This document shows, in pieces, positions 20,257-31,800 of a stretch of DNA of 64,000 nt (positions within the stretch are counted from its first letter, which is position 1; the number at the start of each line of letters is the position of its first letter). Under the pieces are notes generated by a model. The model was given only the letters and a program-made list of their open reading frames with translations, ran no database searches and was not told the DNA's origin. The position numbers and the translations under genes were made by a program. Origin of the DNA: Agapetus fuscipes (Eukaryota > Arthropoda > Insecta > Trichoptera > Glossosomatidae). The DNA lies in assembly GCA_951799405.1 (NCBI GenBank), contig OX637338.1, forward strand, positions 4,092,001 to 4,156,000, written 5' to 3'.

Positions 20257-23200
20257 TCACATTTGTGGCAGTTGATCGATGGGCGTCGCAAACTTGAAGT
20301 CCTCGGGGAAGAGCTTGGCCGCCGAGGGGTACATCAGCTTGTAGGACTGTCTGATGGTCACGTCAGCCACACCAGCAATATCGCCAATCTCTTTTTGACT
20401 CCGCTTATCCTCTGAAGCCTGGAAAATGTAAATCAAAAATATATTCAGTCATAATCATAATGAAATCAGAAATGCATGAAAACGGAATGGCCGTGAAGGA
20501 ATTGAGAGTAGTATGCATGGATAGAGAGTAGTGGAGGCAACTCTGCAGAGGCTTAATGGCGACAGGTTAGTGAGAGGAACATCATAGTTATCGTCATCTC
20601 AGCCTTAGCATATCCAAAAGCCTCATATGGCGACATAGGCCACACCGATTTCCTTCTAAAATCTACCTTGCAGATTATGCATTTAGAAAAAATTGTTGTA
20701 TTACTAAAAAAAACTATCGAAGATGTAAATAAGGAAGGTGTTGAACTCAGCTTTCAATGGCTTCACCGAACATATCCGGGCCCATTGAATTATGTTGATC
20801 GGTCCGTAGTCTAGTGGTTAACAATTCTGACTTGTAATGGAAGGTTGTGAGATCGAATCCCGGCGGAGCACAAAAAATATACCATTTATATTTCCAAATT
20901 TGCTCTTCGCTGGGTTGAAAAATGAATAAACCTTTACCAAAGCTTGGTCATCAAAAGGCCCATCCAGCCTTACAGCAACTGGGTCTTACTAGAGAATTGG
21001 CGCTTTGTAGCGACGACCATGGTCGTAAAAAGTCCGGTCGATAGCTCAGTTGGTAGAATGCTTGCATTGCATGCCGAGAGCAAGGGCATGCAATGCAAGC
21101 AAATCCCCACCAAGGGTGTCAGAAATGATTTCCCGTTTTGGTGTCTATTTCAAACCCAAAATAAATAACGGCAAGGTGTACTGAGCCTGCACAAGAAACG
21201 AGAACCAACCCCAACGAGAGCTGGGAAAACCCCCACTGCAACTGAAAGTGGTTGGTGTGAGGTCGGCCCCCTTACCTGTAAAAATAAATAGGTCCCAAAT
21301 CACCACATGCGACCCCTTCGGTGATAACGCAGGCAAGAAGTTACACTATATGTTTAGCTTGATTGTGTTTTTTTTAAAGTTAAAAATGCATAATGTATCA
21401 AACTACTTTGGGGCTGTCCATATATTACGTCATTCGCATTAAGGGGGGGGGAGTCTGGTCTGCGGATGATGGCAAATGATGTACAAGTACCAAAAGTGAC
21501 ATTGTTCTTGTAAATACCAATTTCTACAAAATATACAAAATAGTATGCAAGTAATATAACATTATTAATTATTAAGCTCATCCATTATTACAGCAAGAGG
21601 GGGGACGGGTCATTAGATAATTACTATAGGATGATTGTAAGGGGGGGGGGTCAAAATGGCCAAAATCAATGACGTAATTTATGGACGGCTCCTTTGCCTA
21701 CTTACCAGTCAAAAGCTAATTTTCTCATCTGATAACAATTTTTGCTAGAGCAGGAAATCTAAATTCAATTTTCAGAATCAACTACTTTTTGTTTTCCTAA
21801 TTTTTGCAAATTATAAGAATGCAAGACAAAAAAAATAAAAAAATATATGATATTGATATAAACAGGATGATTCTCACTTGTGAAGACATATATATAGCAG
21901 CAGCAGCCACAGAGATGGGACTCCTTCCCGGAACAATGTCCAGCTCCACGGCCTTGTGCGCGATGTGGCTGGCTGCCCGCTGGACCATGTTGGGCAGGGA
22001 CAGGTTGGAGCAGAACCTGGACATGAAGTCTGCCGTGGTGATGAGGTCCACGGAAGTCTCCAGCGCCTTCAGGATCAGCTTGAAGCACCGACCAATCTCT
22101 TTCTTGCTGATCTTGCTCACGGCGCAGATCTCCTTGAATGTTCTGGGAACGCCTTCCTGCCGACACGCTATGTACAGGCAGGCTGAGGCTATCGCGTCAT
22201 TAGATCTGCCTTTTAGATTTTTCCCATCGTGCACCTGGAATTTAATATTGAATAAGTGACACATGGTGTGCTGAGCGAAACAATTACATTGCTTAACTGT
22301 CAACGTTAAATAATTTTTAAGTGTGCTTGCACATTTCTGTCTTCAATTCTCTGTATACAGTCAAGATAGAAGTTAATGAAGTTTACATTCAATTGTAACA
22401 CATCTAAGCATATTAACAATTTTAAAAATTAAAAATGTTAAGGGCTAATGGTTTTTTTAAGCAGTGAATAGTGACTTATAGGTTGGTATGAGGCTGACCA
22501 CCCATACTGTAAAAAATGGTTCACTTTGCCAATGTCACCCCTGTTTCAGGGAAGGTCGGCAAAAGTTGTGGGGCTTATGTTCATTTGAGGTTTGGATTTT
22601 ATTTGTAAGTACACATTCAGCATTTGTAAGCGCAAACTACACTTGTTGGTTTGTGGGCATACATCTGAGAGCTTTAAATGAATATATCCTTGCAACTTAG
22701 ATTATAGATTATAGAATAGCATAGGTAATAAAAAACCTAGAAATTAAAACAAAAATGTTTGTTTGGTTTATCTACCATTTGATTCAAAGATGACCTTGCA
22801 ATGAAATTGTCTTAAGAATCACATTCTACACAATCTGAGCTAAGAAAAAAAAGTAAAACCAGATAATATGAGAGTTGTTTTTAATATTTTTAAGTCCAAT
22901 ACACATACAAACATTGCTCATGTGAAATTACCTCTGGCATAAGACAAGCAAGCACTAAGGGGACGTTATTTCAATCTTCAATTGTTGATACACACAAATC
23001 AAACTCATATCTCATCTCGAGCTTTTAAATAAAATAAGTCAAATTTGTCCATTCAAATACAGCAAATCAAGACATCTAATAGTTCTACATCCCAAACATC
23101 TTCCTCCAACTCTTCCTATCCCTGCAGCGGTCCTCAATCTTGCCACCTGGAGAAGCAATGTGGGCTCATAAAAAATAGATATATTGACCTGTTTGAATAG

Positions 23201-24932
23201 AATGTTAGCTCTGTCTACTATAGTCTTGGGCAGGTTGATCCTGTCCGCCATGGCGTTGATTTCCCTGAAGGCGTTGATGAGCGCCCTGTCGGAGCTGCTG
23301 ATGGTCCTGCGGTTCTGGTACTTGGAGACACCGAAGCTGTCGAAGGAGGCGTCACCCCGGCCCGGCCCTATCATGGTGGACAGGTCTCCCCCCGACAGCA
23401 GCGGGTTCTCCGGCCCACCCACACGAGAGGGGTCCACTCCACTGTTCTCATTACTGAATGTCCGCCATTCTGAGCCCACGTCTATGACCCTGCAATCAAT
23501 GTAAAAATTAGTGAGTAAATAATGCAAGAAGTCATGTTTTATATCAGTAATGGTCTCATGACATTTAAAAAATTATTTCAGCAAGGTGACGTTGCAGGTC
23601 TAGGTAAATGGGGAGCATTGACTTTTGATATCTGTGGACTAGACACTATTTTAACAAAAATAAGCACTATTTCTATATCCGTTTCAACATACTTAACCAC
23701 AAATCTTCCTTAGTTAGAAAGAGAACAAGGATCTTCAGTGTCATTTCGTTGTAAACAAAAATCTCAGGTGAAACAACAAAACCCTTCCAGAAACCTATTA
23801 GCTTTGAAACTCACGCCTGGGCGAACATTGTGCGCTTGCATTATAAATCTTTTGATGGGTAAATATGTCAATTTTAAATATAAAAGGCATTATGGCATGT
23901 TTATTTAGTGTGTGTCGAAACACAAAATGGAGAAAGCAAGAAAACATAGGATTTCACAGATAAGAACATGTTTTGTATGACTATACCACTGCTGTGTTTA
24001 ACGGGACTTACAAGCAGCACATTGTAAGAAGTACAACAAATATGTTATGTGTTGGGTTGAATGGCTTTTAAGTACTGAACCTTGTGAGGGTGGACAGTGT
24101 TTTTAATACACCGAACAACGGAAGGCTAAAAAAATACTAATGAATAACTACTTAACCAATGACATCTTTTAACTCCGGTTAAAAATTTCCATTGAGAGGT
24201 ATGACCGGACTTGGACTAGCATTATTTTAATTTAAAACACGGTAGTCAAAGCCACCGTCTTGAGTTGCTCGGTCGAAGCTATAATTTCTATGATTAGCTT
24301 TCTTGTGGTAGCTGGTAAATAATTTCACAAAATCATCAAATATAGATGATATTTCAGTAGACATATTTGAAGGTTCTTGATAAGGATTGGAACTTAAGTT
24401 CAAATTTTAACTGAGGCTTACTAGATGGTTTAAAAACTTACCTGTCGCCGACCACAAGTCCACATTCTGAGCATATCTGATCTCCCGCGCGATAGTCTTC
24501 AATGAGCGGTGCTTCTGGATGCGCATAGCAGCACACTTTATTGGTGTCGGTTCTGAAACACACATTACCTAATTAGTACCAATTCTCAAGAAATATCGCC
24601 ACAGATGCAACGTATTGACACATCTTGCCACATATTGATTGCACAAATATCACATCTCGATTTCGCAAGATTTCGACATAATCTACTTTCAGAAAACATT
24701 CAATTAGCTGTTGACAAGCTTGTAAAGTTGTATTGTATGATAACAAATTTGACATTTATTTTTAAACGAACAGGCGAAACGTGGCGATACGAATGATCGC
24801 CTAAAAATTAATTCGTGATATGTTTTAAGAGGCAATACCTTGTTTGCTACAAGTAAAATACGTTGAAACCCATAATTTCATGAATTTATAAAATATTTTG
24901 AACCAACTATCTTACCTGGACGAGCTCGCCAT
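20257..24932 (-). CDS. TfIIB: Transcription initiation factor TFIIB, complete, five exons
   Basis: A general RNA polymerase II factor that bridges TBP-bound promoter DNA and the polymerase in the nucleus. Coding exons on the minus strand: 24932-24916, 24552-24442, 23489-23189, 22234-21878 and 20418-20257. Every junction has GT donor and AG acceptor bases and the phases fit, giving 315 aa, the usual animal length. Residues 1-43 form the zinc ribbon with C14, H17, C33 and C36. Next come the B-finger/linker ([10 protein letters not shown]) and the first cyclin-like repeat ([20 protein letters not shown]... to [14 protein letters not shown]). The second repeat covers [16 protein letters not shown] to [13 protein letters not shown], and the protein ends [11 protein letters not shown]. 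The start is fixed by a 17-nt first exon encoding MASSS plus two bases of an Arg codon. Introns 2-4 carry R1, R4, R5, SINE1, SINE2 and a MITE. Identity is certain; the only judgement is the exact first exon. Confidence 0.96.
20465..20590 (+). mobile_element. LINE 3'-end fragment in TFIIB intron 4
   Basis: The frame reads [11 protein letters not shown], then a stop and [12 protein letters not shown], ending TAATGGCGACAGG. It resembles the C-terminal ends seen at 4.4 and 5.5 kb. Confidence 0.5.
20797..21030 (+). mobile_element. SINE1 in TFIIB intron 4, 3'-truncated
   Basis: GGTCCGTAGTCTAGTGGTTA (A-box) and GAGATCGAATCCCGGCGGAG (B-box), then the usual body to TAGCGACGACCATGGTCG. It stops where a SINE2 copy begins. 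Confidence 0.8.
21034..21345 (+). mobile_element. SINE2 (tRNA-derived) in TFIIB intron 4
   Basis: Head GATAGCTCAGTTGGTAGAAT (canonical A-box). Body CAGAAATGATTTCCCGTTTT, TTTCAAACCCAAAATAAATA, GAACCAACCCC, then AATAGGTCCCAAATC and GCGACCCCTTCGGTGATAAC. The B-box region is replaced by a hairpin (21061-21099). Other copies are at 40.3, 43.1 and 52.6 kb. Confidence 0.8.
21061..21099. repeat. 15-bp perfect hairpin in the SINE2 head
   Basis: CTTGCATTGCATGCC pairs with GGCATGCAATGCAAG across a 9-nt loop. Other SINE2 copies lack it. Confidence 0.8.
21406..21410. repeat. Possible 5-bp target duplication, left
   Basis: CTTTG, repeated at 21692-21696 beside the MITE. Confidence 0.55.
21411..21691. mobile_element. 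MITE with GGGCTGTCCATA ends
   Basis: The left end GGGCTGTCCATATATTACGT and the right end, whose inverse reads GAGCCGTCCATAAATTACGT, frame 281 bp that contain two G-runs. CTTTG occurs on both sides. MITEs with such TIRs are common in insect genomes; I do not assign a superfamily. Confidence 0.75.
22471..22714 (+). repeat. R1 repeat in TFIIB intron 3
   Basis: GTGACTTATAGGTTGGTATG to TTGCAACTTAGATTATAG with an extra TTATAG unit; near full length. Confidence 0.85.
22764..22964 (+). mobile_element. R5 MITE-like repeat in TFIIB intron 3
   Basis: Contains TACCATTTGATTCAAAGATG, ACATTCTACACAATCTGAGC, CATGTGAAATTACCTCTGGC and ends AAGCACTAAGGGGAC, the inverse of the family's GTCCCC end. Other copies are at 30.9, 53.2 and 63.3 kb. 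Confidence 0.7.
23620..24020 (+). repeat. R4 dispersed repeat in TFIIB intron 2
   Basis: The third and most complete R4 copy, aligning with 3440-3860; it includes AACACAAAATGGAGAAAGCA. Confidence 0.65.
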
Positions 24933-27149
24933 GTTTTATTTGTCTGTATTTGTCTATGGTTACATTTCGAAACTAGGGTGATAGACACATAAAAATAATA
25001 TCCCACTGATGCGTTATTTCTTAATTTTTATTAAACAAATGAAGGAAATAAATATTTGAGCCATTATTATTTTAATATTTGAGATAGACATTTTTTTAAC
25101 AATTTCAATACATTGAATCCAGAAAATCTTTTTGTTTTGTTTAACAATATTAAAAAAAAATCCTATATTAATGGGTATTTTTATAAACTGTTAACATTAC
25201 CTTAAAATAGCTTCACATATAATTTACTAGATGGCATTGCATATCGTAAGGAATAGTTTTCTAGAGTTCTATATATCCATGTTTCTAGCTATGCATTATT
25301 ATTCTGTGATTTTCCACATTATAAAATTACTACCGTTTACCGTACCGTATACCCAATATAAATAATTTTGAAAAAGGCAAAATCTTCGTTTCTAAAATAA
25401 CAATCCATTTTTAAAACTCAATTCAGGATAATTTTCAAATTACAAAATTGTAATAGCTACAAATTTTCATTAGATAGCATTTAGAAGAAAAAAACTAACC
25501 CGTTGCAAGCTGCACTGAAGAAAATTATAATTATTTTAAAAGTACTTAGTAAAACATGATAGCGTTTACGTAGCAACAATAGAAAACATAAATAAAAATA
25601 ATATTACTATTTCGGAACACGTGGTTGAGTATTTCATCGCCACATGTGAAATCATTGGATTTCTTAATTTGAACTATGCAACTTGGCGTTTGCAAGAGCG
25701 CTTTTCCTATGACGCTCAACACTCGTAATCTGAGACAAGGACAGAGAATCCACGTTTCCCTTAAAACTCAATGTTTTCAATCCTATGTACATAAAAATTA
25801 ATTATTATATATTTGTAAACTATTATTTTCCAGCCGAAGCATATCTTTTTGGTGATAACATTGGTATGTTAATTTAGTAAACAACATAAATTTTCCCAAA
25901 TAATATTGGATGTTGAAACGAAAAAAATAAAATGTTTAGAAGAAAATAAAAAATTAAAATATTGATTCTGATAGCGCCGTTTCGAATCAGTATCTAAAAA
26001 ATATTAGACCATTTGAAAAACTATTTATTTGCACTTATGTTAGGGGCTTGAACCAAAGTAATTAGTTTAATGTTCAATACAAATCTTAAATTTAATTTTT
26101 TGGAGCTACTTACTTCACAGCAGCAAAGTAGGAGCTTCTATACTTTTCTTGATTTTCCTTTCAGTTTCCCAATTGGTATGCAATTTTGGTAGATAATTTT
26201 TGCCTTTTGCCTGTTGTGAACCATCAAAAAGTTTACGGTCTCTTTTTTATTTCTCCTTTTAATAAATATTATATGATATGGGACGAAAAAATCTACGTAA
26301 CTTCGTTATGTTATGTTATAAAAAATAAATATAGGGGTTTTTAAAACACATAGTGAGGAATTTTCAAGGTACCTGCGCGAGGCACAGCACAGAACAGCTT
26401 TAGTATCGTAATGGCGTCCGTTGTGTCTGGTTCTGTATTGTGCGAGTGTTGAGTTTTACCTTGAGCGGACACCGGCCCAAAATATTGGCCTGTCATCTGC
26501 CAATATCGCAACATTGATAAGTTTCCGATAAAACAAGAGTCTCTGTGTAAACTAATGAGAGACAGTCAATCAATTTTGGTACGATATCCCTCAAGAAAAA
26601 ACAAAATCAAGGTAAATATCTCCCAAATCTGACTAAAGTAGAGATTTACTTTTTTTCAAATCTACGTATTTTTATCTCTCTTGCAGTGAACTATTTTTTT
26701 ACTCATAAAGTTGTTGACTAATTAACAAATGTGAATCATATTGCTATGAGTTAATTATTGCATGCCATGCTTGAAATCTATGAGCCTTTGATTTGAGATA
26801 AATACTACGCAATATGTAATTTATTTTTAGTCATACCCACTTACGCAAAGTCAAGACACTGCTCATAGTATTTTCTGCCTAACCTAACTTTATATTTCCA
26901 TTTGTTTCAGACGACCAACTTATTCGTAATTTATTATTAAATATCCTCAAACGTTCCTTTTTAATTTTAAAATAAAAATCTAAGACTAAAATAAGTTTAT
27001 TTTATTTACTATCCATATCGAGTGAACATTAGTGTGCAAGTGTAACTTTTAAGGGAAAATAAGTGAAGTGTTTTGTATTTTTATACGTACAAAGTGTGTT
27101 TGTAACCTGAGAGGTTCAAGGAAGTTTGAAGTGTTTTTTGTTGTCGAAA
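24933..27149. promoter_or_regulatory. Divergent intergenic region between TFIIB and trbl
   Basis: 2.2 kb of AT-rich sequence between the TFIIB start codon (minus strand) and the trbl start codon (plus strand). It must hold both promoters and 5' UTRs, but I cannot point to TATA, Inr or upstream exons with confidence. No copy of the local repeat families was recognised here, unlike almost every other 2-kb stretch. Confidence 0.5.
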
Positions 27150-27461
27150 ATGGATACGAAATCGCAGATCACGATCCAGAACGGAAGCGCGGTGAACTGG
27201 TACAGCATGCTGGTGGGCAGTGGCCCCAGTAAGCCCTACACCTCTAGCGAGAAGGCCCCCTCACCAGGCAAGGCCCGGGGCGGATCCCCCCGCGGGAGGG
27301 ACCGTCTCCGGGAGCCGCCCCAGGAGCCCCAGGATGGCCCCAGGCAAGAGAAGGACCGGCCCTACTTGGTGGCTGACAAGTACCTCCTCCTTGAACAGGT
27401 GGAGGGATCCTCGTTGTGCCGCTGCGTGGACGTCAGAACGCAGGAAGAGCTGGTCTGCAAG
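27150..27461 (+). CDS. trbl: Tribbles pseudokinase, coding exon 1
   Basis: The N-terminal 104 residues of a Tribbles protein, a scaffold pseudokinase that recruits COP1-type E3 ligase to substrates (for example C/EBP and, in flies, String/Cdc25). The start ATG at 27150 gives MDTKSQITIQNGSAVNWYS. A Pro/Arg/Gly-rich stretch follows (about residues 40-70). The pseudokinase domain then begins with YLVADKYLLLEQVEG and RTQEELVCK, the latter carrying the beta3-strand lysine. The donor AAG|GTGAGA ends the exon in phase 0, after the conserved ELVCK position. The exon is markedly GC-rich against its surroundings. Confidence 0.9.
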
Positions 27462-27469
27462 GTGAGAAT

Positions 27470-28289
27470 ACCATTAATATATTATCTATTTTTAGCGTAG
27501 GGAACTTCAAGCTTAGATCTATTTTTTTAGGATGAACTCTTAATCTGAAATAAGATTATTTGCCACTTGTTTCAAGGGAAAATCATTACCTCCAGCATCA
27601 TTCATTTTTGCAACAATTATTACAAAATAATGGAACCCAAATTTCTTTCTTTCCCTGCAAGCAAACGTCATAGTCATAAGTATGTGCCTAGGGACCATAG
27701 TATCCGATAGTAAAATATTACTTAACTTTCTTCCTAGGAACTCGGTCGAGTGACATATATTTTTTTTTCCATTTATCTTTTTAACTTAAATACTATATAC
27801 CTATGTCATTTGCGTCGACTCGATTGTCTCATGATTTATAACCAAATGCTTCTTACGACAATCTGAATATTTCTGAAGGCGTCTCATTGGATGAACGTAC
27901 GTCATTAATTTTGATGAACATATGAAATTGCCATATCTTCATACGCAAATGTACCTATTTACGTACATATATTATTTAGTCAATATATACATGCATGTAC
28001 AAAGGTACTTATATCGGGATTCTCAAGCTCGTATCTGAGATCAGATAATACGGAGGGAGGTCAATATCACCGTCACTCCTAAGGTCGAAGGGGTCAATGG
28101 TTTGATTCCGTTCATGGCATTACATACAACCTTTTGTCATTGTGGATCTGCGACACGAAGCTGTGTCCACAATAATATACCTACTTCCTGCGCATCTTCC
28201 AAATATTATGAACCTCTAATAACCTTTTACGACTATGAACGCTTTGTTAGTGCACCATCGGCGTTGGCGCTACAACCAGTTATGGATCT
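27470..28289. other. Start of trbl intron 1, no element seen
   Basis: AT-rich sequence without a recognised repeat or exon. Confidence 0.45.
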
Positions 28290-28405
28290 AAGGCCTTAGG
28301 CAGCTCTTCAGAGGCACTGGCCACCCCTAATGGAATGATGGAAGAGTAACAGTTACAGTACATGCCTCCTTGAGGAGTTGCCTCCACCACCTCTCGTCGC
28401 TAATA
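28290..28405 (-). mobile_element. Possible LINE 3'-end fragment
   Basis: On the minus strand it has GGTGGAGGCAACTCCTCAAG, then a non-coding tail with CATTAGGGGTGGCCAGTGCC. It resembles the GTGGAGGCAACTCTGCAGAG segment at 20.5 kb. Confidence 0.4.
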
Positions 28406-29240
28406 TGTCACCCCCATAGGTCAACCCTCCAAAATTATTTTTGACTTATGTTTGGTTGCGAGTGTGCTTTTCTTTATCTGAAAGTATCATTTTGCCAGTT
28501 AATAATACCATTGATAATATTCCCAGTGAAAATAAAAATAAAACTGAGGAACAGTTCACGGGAGTTTTTTTTAACCCATGCGAGTTGCAATTACGAGTTG
28601 CGAGTTGGTCAATGGGTGATTTTTTGAGAGTTGCCATAGGTCCCTCTCAGATTTGGACTTCTCTACGCTTCTTCTACCGCAGGGTTTTGTGGAGTTAATC
28701 CATTTTATTGTTGAGGTATCGTTCACTCTTTCGACACTGAGAGTACATACATCCCCTACACTGGAAATGGCTTCAGAATGGATGTTCCAAATTTTTAATG
28801 TGTAAAACGTCACAAATATATGTGACTAGAATCCTTACTAGTCTATTAAAAAATATTTGGCATTTTCCTCAGCAACCCGTCCTTGTGAAGAGTTATTTAT
28901 GTGTACCTATTCCATTGCGTTTCACCTCCAAAATAAATCAGGGCATACGATGCGCAAAAAAAAAACAAACAGTTGCATTATTGTGATGCAAGAAAAATAA
29001 AAGTATCATTGCAATGCTTAGAAAATCTGTCATAAAACTGTATATCATACCTACCTACCGGTCATTCTCATGAAATGACTCATATTATTTCAGATAAAAA
29101 TTGTTGTAAATATGTATCATTTATAGAGATGGGTATACTTTATATGTTTCCAGGAATTATTGCAATTATTTCATGGAAACCCAATCGTTTAACTGTTAAC
29201 ATGTAGATAACTTAGTTTCCGAGTATTTTTTTTTCCCCTC
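28406..29240. other. No gene seen
   Basis: Includes a short ACCCAT...ATGGGT inverted pair around AGTTGC repeats (28574-28617). Otherwise unremarkable. Confidence 0.4.
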
Positions 29241-29322
29241 AATACTGGTGGGTATCATGCCGACCACTCACGCTGTAAATAATAGTTCACTTTTCCCCAA
29301 TCCAAGTGTGTTTCAGAGAAAG
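29241..29322 (+). repeat. R1 5' fragment, diverged
   Basis: GGGTATCATGCCGACCACTC, then CTGTAAATAATAGTTCACTT and GTTTCAGAGAAAGG. Confidence 0.55.
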
Positions 29323-29787
29323 GAAAAAAATACTTCGATTTATTGTATTTACGCAACTCTGAAAGGGAATGAACAATTAAAAATATAATTTAATTGATTG
29401 AGTAATAAAGCACAATTTTTAAGAGTACATCAATTAGATTTTTAAGCAGGCACCTACCCCTATTTCCCACGATTCCATATTGGTATGTGGGAACGTTTTA
29501 AATAGGCGCACCAAGGGGTTCTTGCAAGAAAACACTCTCAGTTCTCAGCAGCGGGAAGGTTGTACTTACTAGTACTTGGCAATAATAATATTATTCCGAC
29601 TTTGGCGCTTTTGTGTTCAAACATTTTAATGATTGCAATGTATTATTTATTTAGTTAGGGGAGCGAGCCTCTCTCTGTGCCGCAGACTTAATTTTCTCCT
29701 GGGATTGTTAATCGCCAACTTCCACCCCACTCGCGGAACAAGTACAGATTTAAATTGACCCCTTCTCACCAGGTGACCTCCACCCTT

Positions 29788-29935
29788 AGTATAAAACATC
29801 TCATTCAAACTCAACCATAGTGTTTTTACAAAAAAAAGACCTAAAACTGAAACGCTCACGAGAGACGCTGTTTTAGTTTGCATTAATTTTTTGGTACACT
29901 CAATGGTGGAGTTTAAACTAATACCTACTTGAGGT
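29788..29935. mobile_element. R6 palindromic repeat, near full length
   Basis: The left arm AGTATAAAACATCTCATTCA and ACTCAACCATAG pairs with the right arm CACTCAATGGTGGAGTTTAA. The core is GAAACGCTCACGAGAGACGC followed by TGTTTTAG. Confidence 0.7.
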
Positions 29936-30180
29936 ACTGACCATTCTATGCACTCGCTCACCCCATTTTAATGTCAATACACGGTACACCCCCTTCGTAT
30001 ATTAAAATCTTTCACACCCTGCACAGTATTCAAAGATCAGGTTTCTCGGTCCTTTTTTTCTTGTACCTACTTACTTAAGTACCTACTCTCACACGTTTCA
30101 AAACATATAAAAATAATTTAATTATATGGCAGTATTATAAAAATAAATATGACTGATTTTATAATCTGTAATGTTGCTAG

Positions 30181-30421
30181 ACTTGTAGGTTGGTATGCGG
30201 CTGACCACCCATACTGTAAAAATGGTTCACTTTGCCAATGTCACCCCTGTTTCAGGGAAGGTCAGCAAGAGTTGCAGCTTGCTTATGTTCATTTGAGATT
30301 TGGGTTTTATATTGTAGGCTCACATGCGGCATGTTTAAGCGCGAACTTAAATGTGTCGGCTTGTGGAAATACGGTTCATATAAATCTTACATGTAATATA
30401 TCTTTGCAACTTAGATTATAG
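30181..30421 (+). repeat. R1 retroposon-like repeat, full length
   Basis: ACTTGTAGGTTGGTATGCGG to TTTGCAACTTAGATTATAG. The 90-codon open frame over it is the repeat, not a gene. Confidence 0.85.
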
Positions 30422-30918
30422 AATTCAAATACCATATTTTGAAGTACGTAATATTGATGTAGTTTTTTTATTACTTAAACTGAAGCATCCTTATTCATTT
30501 TTTTTAAATATTTAGTGAGGTTTAAAGTCGTTTTTTTTTTGCAGAACTGAAAAAGAAACCAAATCCTGATTTTTCATTTAAAAAAATTTAAATGCGATTC
30601 AAAATGTGGAATTCATTGGAATCTGTTCAAATACAGTTTGTATGCGTTTCAGCGCAAACGTACACATTGCTAATGGAAAACTTTGATTCACCGTGTGCAT
30701 CTCATAATACACATTCTTGTATAATTATTAATAGAAATGAGTAGCTACTGGCTATACTAATCACGTGGTACATGAACCCACTTAGCTGTTTGTCCCCAAA
30801 CTGTCAATATTAGTGAAACATGTAAATGAGATGGTATGATCATGCCCACTGTTGACCTCTGCAAATAATAATAATATGTCTTTCATTTGCTCCTTGTGCA
30901 GTTTTTGCGTCATCTATC

Positions 30919-31270
30919 GTCACCTTAGTGTTTGTCTGTCTTATGCCCATGAGAGGTAATCTCACATGGTTCCACGACATGATGTCCATAGACAGAATGT
31001 CCAACGACACAATGCCCATAGACAAAATGTCGAGCACATTATATCGCATAGACATTTTGTCGTGACACGGTTTCACATAAGCAATGTTTGTATGTGTACT
31101 GGACCAATGTGTCTTGATTATCATGTTATACGTTGTCGTCTTAGCTCAGATTGTTCGAGTTTTACGGTTTTTCTTAGCTCAGATTGTGTAGAATTTGATT
31201 CATAAGACAACTGCATGACAATGTCATATTTGACAAGATTGGCGTATACGGTAAACAAGAACTGGGGGAG
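30919..31270 (-). mobile_element. R5 repeat carrying a foldback insertion
   Basis: The inverse of the R5 copies at 22.8 and 63.3 kb. It is split at 30969-31070 by a 102-bp element, and also has a CTTAGCTCAGATTGT direct duplication (31139 and 31173). Confidence 0.75.
30969..31070. mobile_element. Small foldback element, 102 bp, inserted in R5
   Basis: The ends GTTCCACGACATGATGTCC and TTTTGTCGTGACACGG are partial inverse copies. The interior is built from GACAGAATGTCC, GACACAATGCCC and GACAAAATGTCG units. Flanks are TCTCACATG and TTTCACATA, and R5 at 53.2 kb reads TTTCACATGAGCAATG without the insert. Confidence 0.75.
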
Positions 31271-31644
31271 CGAGTCATCGATGCGCAGGAGTTTTTTTTG
31301 GCAGAAGCTAGGACAAATACCTCGTGTATAAAGCACTGCCTAAATACTCAATCATGGCGTTCAAAGAAAATTAAAACGTTCACTAAGAGCGCCGTTGTTT
31401 CTTTTTACATTTATTCCTATATTTACGGGATATTTGAGTACGTAGGTACGCATTTTTTTCTATACTCGGAAAATAGTATATTATATTTTTGCACATACTT
31501 TTGCAATGGCATGCAAATATTTTGTCAACATCAATGCTATTCGATCTGAGTGTGAAGTGTTTTTTTAAACAAATCCAAAAAAATGCACATTTTTCTTACT
31601 TGCATGATCAAACACATTTTTTTTTTTGCATGGATTATAGGTAC

Positions 31645-31800
31645 CCCTAAGTATAAAACATTACGTTTCAACTCAATCACAGCGGCTACCTAAAAATTGT
31701 ATTGAAACTATAATAGCGTGTCTTGTGAACGTTTTAGTTTATAGATATTTTTACGTAAAATACTATGGTTGATTATAAACGTAGAGTATTATACTTGGGG
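31645..31800. mobile_element. R6 palindromic repeat, full length
   Basis: CTAAGTATAAAACATTACG and CAACTCAATCACAGCG on the left; GGTTGATTATAAACGTAGAG and TATTATACTTGGGG on the right. Confidence 0.7.

Noticed and set aside
20797..20880. A true tRNA gene; the same question for the SINE heads at 17998, 52700 and 63800
   Set aside because: A- and B-boxes are present, but acceptor stems do not pair and each is followed by a conserved SINE body.
21804..22259. 151-codon plus-strand ORF opposite TFIIB exon 4
   Set aside because: It is a shadow of a real exon; the minus-strand reading has full TFIIB identity and correct splice sites.
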